From Pirellulales bacterium (GTDB lineage Bacteria; Planctomycetota; Planctomycetia; Pirellulales; Thermoguttaceae): a stretch of DNA of 12,784 nt. The translations under genes and the position numbers were made by a program. The notes beneath the pieces are model-generated. The model saw nothing but the letters and a program-made list of their open reading frames with translations, ran no database searches and had not been told where the DNA came from. This document shows positions 8,551 through 12,784 of the stretch, piece after piece. Every line of letters starts with the position of its first letter. Position 1 is the first letter of the stretch. The stretch lies in contig JAUWWA010000007.1 in the NCBI GenBank assembly GCA_030617125.1, positions 1-12,784 of the forward strand. The letters run 5' to 3'.

Positions 8551-9762
8551 CTAATCAAACAACTCTACACGGACACCCGGGAGAACAGCCTTGCCGCCCC
8601 AAGCCGCTGCGTCCGTAATCTTTGTATCGTATGCGATCACCACTTTGAGATGGTGAAGTTTACGCAGCTTTGCAAGTCCTTTGTCCGTAACCTTCGATCC
8701 GGAAATATTGAGACTTTTCAACTTACTTAAGCCCAGCAGATGGTCAATTCCCGCATCGGTGATTTGCGCATCGGTCATTGGCGGTCTGCCCACGTCCAAT
8801 TCACGAAGATTCTTCAGAACTGCCAGGTGGGCTAATCCCCTGTCCGTGACAGGGACGGCGATGAATTTCAGCACGGTAAGTTTCTTAAGTCGGGCCAGTT
8901 GGGCGATGTGGGCGTCGGTGGCTCCGCCGGTCTCCCTGCCATCAACTTCCAGGCGTAAGAGATTTGGGAATTTCCGCATATTGGTGGCCCAATCAGCCAG
9001 TGTTTTTTCACTGATGGACAGCTTCCAAACCCCAGTCAGCGGTCTCAATTGTCTGAGGTCCTCGCTGCTAAGGCCTTCGGCTACCAGCGGCAAGTGACGG
9101 AACTTGGGGAGTCCCCGCAAGTGGACGACCGCGCTTCTGAGAATGGTGGCGTCCAGACGGTCTATCGGCATACCTTTCAGACAGTGAAGTCCTTGTGGGG
9201 TCAGGGTGAACTCTTCACCGAGCTCAAGGGTTCTGAGTTTCTTGCCGCGCAGATGCTTCAAGCCGGCATTGGTGATAGCGGTTCCCTTTAGATTGAGGTA
9301 ATTAAGCCGAGTCAATGCCTTCAAGTGTGCCAATCCGGCGTCGGTGATCTCCAGGCCATGAATATCGAGCGCTTCAAGGTTGGTCAGCCCCGCAAGGTGC
9401 TTCAGTCCCGCATCTGTTACCTGTGTGTCCCATAGCGACAGGCGTCTCAGTTGAGATAAACAACGAAGATGCCGTAGTCCGGCATTGGTCGTTTTGGTTT
9501 GTGCAAGGTACAGTTTTTCCAATCCAGGCATATGGCGAAGGTGCTTCAGGTCGTTGTCGCTTATCCCTCGGCCTTCAAGATTCACGCGCACGACGTTACC
9601 ATGGAAAGGTCCGATTCTGATTTCCGCGCCGAGTTTTCGCAGTGCTTGGACGGCCCGCGTGCGTGCCGACTCATCTGGCACGTTATCCGCGCCCAGCGTG
9701 GAAGGCGTGGCAAGAACAGACAGTGCAATCCACGCCACAATATCCGAAAGGTGAACTCGCAC
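8551..9762 (-). CDS. Secreted leucine-rich-repeat protein
   Basis: 403 residues from the GTG at 9762. The N-terminus VRVHLSDIVAWIALSVLATP ending in STLGA then DN looks like a signal peptide cleaved near residue 25. From about residue 55 to 390 it is built of roughly 24-residue leucine-rich repeats of the form TDAGLKHLAGLTNLEALDI, at least eight clear copies, with ITDAGLAHLK, ITNAGLKHLR, VTDRGLAHLA and VTDKGLAKLR as variants; the middle (about 190-300) is more divergent. This LRR type is abundant in planctomycetes and serves as a protein-binding scaffold; the partner is unknown. The frame is open to 9885, but residues before the GTG are translated from repeat R3, so I reject that longer start. 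AGGGG lies about 10 nt before the GTG. Base composition is visibly less GC-rich than the gcv genes, and repeats R2 and R3 bracket the gene, so acquisition is possible. Confidence 0.85.
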   Translation of the reverse strand: MRVHLSDIVAWIALSVLATPSTLGADNVPDESARTRAVQALRKLGAEIRIGPFHGNVVRVNLEGRGISDNDLKHLRHMPGLEKLYLAQTKTTNAGLRHLRCLSQLRRLSLWDTQVTDAGLKHLAGLTNLEALDIHGLEITDAGLAHLKALTRLNYLNLKGTAITNAGLKHLRGKKLRTLELGEEFTLTPQGLHCLKGMPIDRLDATILRSAVVHLRGLPKFRHLPLVAEGLSSEDLRQLRPLTGVWKLSISEKTLADWATNMRKFPNLLRLEVDGRETGGATDAHIAQLARLKKLTVLKFIAVPVTDRGLAHLAVLKNLRELDVGRPPMTDAQITDAGIDHLLGLSKLKSLNISGSKVTDKGLAKLRKLHHLKVVIAYDTKITDAAAWGGKAVLPGVRVELFD

Positions 9763-9793
9763 GGCACAACCCCTGGTCAGACTTGTCAGACTC

Positions 9794-9819
9794 GGGGTCA
9801 GACCGACAGTAGGCAGTAG
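9794..9819 (+). repeat. 26-bp REP-like repeat, copy R3
   Basis: Reads GGGGTCAGACCGACAG on the plus strand followed by a CAGTAG block with one T-to-G change. One mismatch to R2. It lies 31 bp upstream of the corrected LRR start and is inverted relative to R4. Confidence 0.88.
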
Positions 9820-10131
9820 GCAAGCTCTTTGCACGAGCGCGCTTGTCCGCGCCAGGAGGTTGGTAGTGGTAGTGGTCAACGGCATTTCGGGTCATCCCAG
9901 TCTTAACGCCGGGTACCTGCAGTGAATGCCCCACAACTCGGAACAGGCCTCAGTATAGTCGGCTGTGCGACGAAGTCAACGGTTCGGGACGTTCATACGC
10001 CGAGAATTCCCGGATCGCGGCTGAATTCATCCAGAATCCAGTATGTCGCCAGGTGCTTCCAGGGAAAATCGCCAGTGGTCGGCTGGGGCGCAGGGTGGTC
10101 AGTAGGGTTGTCTGTGCACCGAGAGCCCTCG

Positions 10132-10157
10132 CTACTGACTACCGTCGGCCTGACCCC
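10132..10157 (-). repeat. 26-bp REP-like repeat, copy R4
   Basis: On the minus strand it begins GGGGTCAGGCCGACGG and ends in the CAGTAG block. Two differences from R2. Immediately inside it, GTAG is followed by the small hairpin CGAG-GGCT-CTCG, which recalls the GTAG-plus-hairpin layout of classical REPs. Confidence 0.88.
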
Positions 10158-10193
10158 ATCACACATCACATCACGCTTCCTACAACCGTGTGC

Positions 10194-10523
10194 TCACTTC
10201 CGACCGCTGGAACGCCTACGCCTGGATCCGGCGCGGCGGATTTCTTTCAGAAAACGCTGGATCTGTTCTTTGCCGTAAAGCGGAACAACCAGTCGCGTGG
10301 CTTTGGGAAAATGCTTGCCGGGCTTAAAGCCGGCGCGGACGAGCAGACGCTGGAGCTTGGCAAGTTCACCGGGGCTGGCGGACAACCGTATCTCGTAGCC
10401 GCGTTTGTAGGTCGCTTTGCGGGCCTTGCGCAACTCGGGATCAGGCGCAGCCTGCACCCAACCGTGTTCGTCGAACCACCCGGCCAAGCGTTTCATTACG
10501 GATTGTCGCGCCGCCTTTGCCAT
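10194..10523 (-). CDS. Small basic protein of unknown function
   Basis: 109 residues from the ATG at 10523 (MAKAARQSVMKRLAGWFDEH). The frame extends 17 codons further upstream, but those cover a TATAAT box and look non-coding. The protein is strongly basic, with a helical N-terminus, a central RKATYKRGYEIRLS then SPGELAKLQRLLVRAGFKPG, then VVPLYGKEQIQRFLKEI, and an Arg/Ser-rich tail RRAGSRRRRSSGRK. The alternation of strands and helices suggests a small compact alpha/beta domain, and the charge suggests nucleic-acid binding. I do not recognise a named family. There is no signal peptide or membrane segment. It lies alone between the R3-R4 element and the divergent hydrolase-like gene. Clean codon use and a coherent fold pattern support it being real. 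Confidence 0.65.
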   Translation of the reverse strand: MAKAARQSVMKRLAGWFDEHGWVQAAPDPELRKARKATYKRGYEIRLSASPGELAKLQRLLVRAGFKPGKHFPKATRLVVPLYGKEQIQRFLKEIRRAGSRRRRSSGRK

Positions 10524-10782
10524 GTTGAAATTATAGATCAAGATCACGTGAAGGAAAAGGGGGCCCAAACGCATCGGGTGCGCGACGGCGCCGTTGCGTG
10601 CTCGTCGCCGCAGAGGTATGTCGGCGCGTTGCGTCGAGCCATGCGTGAGCAGTTGGAACGTGGTCCCCAGTGCTCGTGTAAGAAGATCAGGCCCTTCTGA
10701 GGCCAGAAAGTCGCCGAAAAATCTCCTTCCCAGAGTGGATTTCGGTCGAAGTTGGGAATTCTTGGGGAAGGGGAAGAATCGC
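10524..10782. other. Intergenic region between divergent genes
   Basis: Apart from the minus-strand TATAAT at its left edge and a short palindrome around ACGGCGCCGT, I see no gene, RNA or repeat here. Frames open in this stretch are continuations of neighbouring genes or antisense to them. Confidence 0.4.
10530..10535 (-). promoter_or_regulatory. Consensus -10 box TATAAT immediately upstream of the small basic gene
   Basis: A perfect TATAAT on the minus strand ends 6 nt before the ATG at 10523. Transcription starting at the usual 7-nt distance would begin on or next to the A of the ATG, giving a leaderless mRNA. No Shine-Dalgarno precedes that ATG, which agrees. The -35 region 17 nt upstream is poor (TTTTCC). 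Confidence 0.4.
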
Positions 10783-10810
10783 TTGCAATCATTCCAGTCC
10801 TGGTTATACT
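10783..10810 (+). promoter_or_regulatory. Sigma70-like promoter for the hydrolase-like gene
   Basis: TTGCAA (10783-10788) and TATACT (10805-10810) are separated by 16 bp. The start would fall near 10817, leaving a leader of about 80 nt. This is the best -35/-10 pair noticed in the window. Confidence 0.55.
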
Positions 10811-10880
10811 CATGATTGTGCCGTTTGGGTCGGTCGCTCGGCGCGGGCCGGCGCTTGAACGGCTACGATCGACACACGCA

Positions 10881-10886
10881 AAGGAG
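10881..10886 (+). promoter_or_regulatory. Ribosome binding site AAGGAG
   Basis: AAGGAG lies 9 nt before the ATG at 10896. It decides that start over the in-frame upstream codon at 10752, which precedes the candidate promoter. It is the clearest Shine-Dalgarno in the window. Confidence 0.8.
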
Positions 10887-10895
10887 ACGCCTTTC

Positions 10896-12500
10896 ATGTC
10901 GGTGCAACTTGCGGCTCGTTCGCTGTTGGTGGCGATGCTCGTCCTGGCGGGCTGTTGGATATCCCACTCCGTGTGCGAGGCAGCGGAAGACAATCCATGG
11001 CAAATTGCCGAGTGCCAATACGCGTGCGGCGCCGGCGGGATGGATCTTAAGACGCTGCACGAGTGCGGGGTGACGCTCGTAAGCCATGTCGACTGGACGC
11101 TCGATGCGGAACCGATGAAGCAGTACCTGGCCGAAGCACACAAATTGGGGATCAAGCTCTTGCCTTACGTGTCGCCGGAGAAGGCCTGGTTTATGGACAC
11201 GCCCGAGCGGCTCCGGCAGTTTCATCGCCGCAATTCCCGCGCGGCAATACCGTATTATCAGGCGGTCGACCCCAGCGCTCATCGCGAGTGGATTCTCATC
11301 GACAAGCTGGGCCGGCCCGCGCCCCGATACGGCTCCTACGTGAACAGCGACGCCGGCGAGTGGGAACTCAAATGGGGCATCTGGGAGGTCCACGGACAGA
11401 AGTACCAGGATCATGACAACCCCAATCCGTGGTCGTGGTACATGTGCTCCAGCGCCGAAGGCTACATCGACGCGGTGGAGCGCGGCGTGCGGGCGTCGAT
11501 GGACATGGGCTTTGACGGCGTCTTTTTGGACAACACAAGCACCAAGCGGCTCGCGCTCTGCCACGGCGCCGAACTGCAAAAACACAAGCACCGGCCGCCG
11601 GGGCATAACACCGACAAGACGTACCAGGAGTTGGCCGAGCGGGTCTACGAAACCGTTAAGAGCTACGGCCCCGAGAAGATCGTCCTGCTCAACGGCGGCC
11701 GCGAAGACGCGTACGAGCCTATCCGCAACGGTGCGATGATCGAAAGCTACATCTGCACCGGCGGTGCCCGCGAGCGAATCCACAAATGGGAGCAGGTTCT
11801 TAAGTGGGCCCGCCAGTTCCGCGACGAGCGGAAGCACGGCCGCGTGGTCACCGCGCTGAGCTACCTCGGCTCGTCGCGCTATCCGCCCAAGGACGATTGC
11901 TTTTACACCTATGCCTGTGCGCAACTGTCGGGCTTCAAGTGGACGGCCAGCAGCCCACGGAAGGACGTGGTGCGTTTGCTCTACCGTGCCCGGCTCATCG
12001 TCCCGCAGGGCGAGCTAGAGAGCCGCGAGGGCCTGTGGTATCGCCACTACGACCGGGGGATCGTCGTGGTCAATCCTGTGTCCGGGTCCAAAGCGGAAGG
12101 GTCCATTCCGCTGCCGGCTGACATTGGAACCCCGGTGGACCTCTATACCGGGCAGCGGCTGCCGGTGGCGGACGGAAAGGTTGCGATCAGCGTGGCGGCA
12201 GAATCGGGCCGCGTGGTTGTCGAGGCGGCCGACGCGCTGGACAACTACGTCAGCGAGTGCGCGACGATTCTCTCGCGCGACGCCCGAGGACGCGACGACG
12301 GTCTGGCTAAGGAATTAAGGTCTGCTGTGAGCGCCCGTAAAGAATCGCCCGGCGCACCGGCGGATCGCCGGCTGCTCGACGTGCTGACCAAGGTCCAAAG
12401 CTGGCGCCGGCGGCTGCCGGCCAGTGGCGACCGGCGCTACGGCCGTCTCCGCATCGCAGGCAAGTATGCCGCTTCCGCGGCGGGGCTGCTGGAAAAGTAA
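10896..12500 (+). CDS. Exported TIM-barrel glycoside-hydrolase-like protein
   Basis: 534 residues. The N-terminus is hydrophobic with a lipobox-like LVLAGC (C20), so it may be a lipoprotein; a signal peptidase I site near CEA (about 27-29) is the alternative. Residues about 35-370 read as a (beta/alpha)8 barrel: VTLVSHVDWTL, LAEAHKLGIKLLPYVSPEK, ASMDMGFDGVFLDN (200-213), KIVLLNGG and AMIESYICTGG. D212 and E283 sit where barrel hydrolases place catalytic acids; this is an inference. About 375-445 is an all-beta C-terminal domain (LYTGQRLPVADGKVAISVAAESGRVVV) like those of alpha-amylase-type enzymes. The last 85 residues are helical and charged. The closest recognisable grouping is the hypothetical-glycosyl-hydrolase (GHL6/GH114-like) barrels; family and substrate are not certain. 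It has its own promoter and converges on alaS. Confidence 0.7.
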   Translation: MSVQLAARSLLVAMLVLAGCWISHSVCEAAEDNPWQIAECQYACGAGGMDLKTLHECGVTLVSHVDWTLDAEPMKQYLAEAHKLGIKLLPYVSPEKAWFMDTPERLRQFHRRNSRAAIPYYQAVDPSAHREWILIDKLGRPAPRYGSYVNSDAGEWELKWGIWEVHGQKYQDHDNPNPWSWYMCSSAEGYIDAVERGVRASMDMGFDGVFLDNTSTKRLALCHGAELQKHKHRPPGHNTDKTYQELAERVYETVKSYGPEKIVLLNGGREDAYEPIRNGAMIESYICTGGARERIHKWEQVLKWARQFRDERKHGRVVTALSYLGSSRYPPKDDCFYTYACAQLSGFKWTASSPRKDVVRLLYRARLIVPQGELESREGLWYRHYDRGIVVVNPVSGSKAEGSIPLPADIGTPVDLYTGQRLPVADGKVAISVAAESGRVVVEAADALDNYVSECATILSRDARGRDDGLAKELRSAVSARKESPGAPADRRLLDVLTKVQSWRRRLPASGDRRYGRLRIAGKYAASAAGLLEK

Positions 12501-12568
12501 GCCGCAACGATTGCAGCGGCCGACGCCAAACCAAGCGCCGTGTCCACCGGCAGAGGCCGGGGAAGTAG

Positions 12569-12588
12569 CCGCCCGAGGCCTCGGGCGG
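12569..12588. terminator. Perfect 20-nt palindrome, possible bidirectional terminator
   Basis: CCGCCCGAGG is followed directly by CCTCGGGCGG, giving an 8-bp GC stem with a GGCC loop. It lies between two convergent genes: 68 nt after the hydrolase-like stop and 5 nt after the alaS stop on the other strand. There is no T-tract on either side, so termination is inferred from position and symmetry. Confidence 0.5.
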
Positions 12589-12593
12589 TCGCG

Positions 12594-12784
12594 TCAGCCG
12601 TCGAGAAGCTTCCCGATTTCGGCCCGGGCGGTGTCGAGGGCTTCCGGGAGATTGTCGGCGTTCTTGCCGCCGGCTTGGGCCATGTCGGGACGCCCGCCGC
12701 CGCCTTCGACGAGTTTCGCAGCGACGCGGACCCAGCCCACGGCGTCCAACCCTCGCTCGACCAGGTCGCGGCTGAGACCGGCCA
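12594..12784 (-). CDS. alaS: Alanyl-tRNA synthetase, C-terminal fragment (5' end outside window)
   Basis: The last 62 residues plus stop are present. The diagnostic stretch is [16 protein letters not shown], the glycine-rich signature of the DHHA1/C-Ala region at the end of bacterial AlaRS. It is followed by [19 protein letters not shown] and a TGA at 12594-12596. The enzyme charges tRNA-Ala and edits mischarged Ser and Gly. DHHA1 also occurs in DHH phosphoesterases, but the RPDMAQAGG form with a C-terminal helix is typical of AlaRS. The rest of the gene lies to the right of the window. Confidence 0.88.
   Translation of the reverse strand, partial: AGLSRDLVERGLDAVGWVRVAAKLVEGGGGRPDMAQAGGKNADNLPEALDTARAEIGKLLDG

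Larger units (their letters stand above)
9794..10157. mobile_element. Putative non-autonomous (BIME/MITE-like) element between repeats R3 and R4
   Basis: 364 bp with inverted 26-bp ends, in the same orientation as the pair flanking the transposase relic (GGGG sides outward). The interior shows no transposase similarity that I can see. By inference it was mobilised in trans by a RAYT of the same family, or the two ends are independent REP insertions. Confidence 0.5.
9763..10193. other. Intergenic stretch carrying a paired-repeat element; no convincing gene
   Basis: It holds repeats R3 and R4 and the sequence between them. GTCAGAC appears three times at 9776-9782, 9785-9791 and 9797-9803, the last inside R3. 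GTAGTG repeats with a 6-nt period near 9850. A minus-strand frame of 57 codons (9993-10166) exists; its first third is translated repeat R4, and its end reads FPWKHLATYWILDEFSRD before a TGA. That tail looks protein-like, but its third-position GC is lower than that of the neighbouring genes and I do not recognise it. It is not called as a gene. Confidence 0.5.

Noticed and set aside
10575..10740. Small RNA or extra gene between the divergent small basic gene and hydrolase-like gene
   Set aside because: No promoter-terminator pair, no stable long hairpin and no coding-like frame could be supported there.
10863..11924. 353-codon minus-strand frame opposite the hydrolase-like gene
   Set aside because: No recognisable motif; the plus-strand protein has a promoter, Shine-Dalgarno, signal peptide and domain pattern.

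Overview
The window looks like the chromosome of a planctomycete, probably of the Pirellulales type. This is an inference from content: GC-rich codon use, a glycine decarboxylase split into two P subunits, a secreted 24-residue-repeat LRR protein, an exported TIM-barrel hydrolase-like protein, few strong Shine-Dalgarno sites, and a degenerate REP-associated (RAYT/Y1) transposase with its repeat family. No rRNA, tRNA or CRISPR array was seen.

Right-to-left block (minus strand, 7722 down to 1): a YhaM-type HD/OB-fold 3'-5' exoribonuclease, RNase R, then the glycine cleavage genes gcvT, gcvH, gcvPA and gcvPB (the last runs off the left edge). Spacing is 3 nt between yhaM and rnr, 45 nt between rnr and gcvT, a 4-nt GTGA overlap between gcvT and gcvH, 130 nt between gcvH and gcvPA, and 53 nt between gcvPA and gcvPB. 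This fits one transcription unit that joins RNA decay to glycine catabolism. The P (PA+PB), H and T proteins together break glycine into CO2, ammonia and methylene-THF. The fourth component, lipoamide dehydrogenase (L protein), is not in the window, and no glycine riboswitch was recognised. The gcvH-gcvPA gap is filled by two arrays of degenerate 7-bp repeats.

Middle block (7878 to 10157): a mobile-element zone. Four copies of one 26-bp repeat form two inverted pairs. The first pair brackets a RAYT transposase relic whose central part, including the expected catalytic tyrosine region, is deleted. The second pair brackets about 310 bp with no convincing gene. Between the pairs lies a secreted leucine-rich-repeat protein of visibly lower GC, whose longest reading frame runs through one repeat copy, so its start needs correcting to a GTG at 9762.

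Right block: a small basic conserved-looking protein of unknown function (minus strand) that may be leaderless; a plus-strand exported or lipid-anchored glycoside-hydrolase-like protein with a good promoter and Shine-Dalgarno; a perfect 20-nt palindrome that may be a bidirectional terminator; and the C-terminal end of alanyl-tRNA synthetase (minus strand), running off the right edge.

The most unusual material is non-coding: the paired 26-bp repeats with their deleted transposase, and the heptamer arrays inside the gcv operon. No wholly new multi-gene system is evident.
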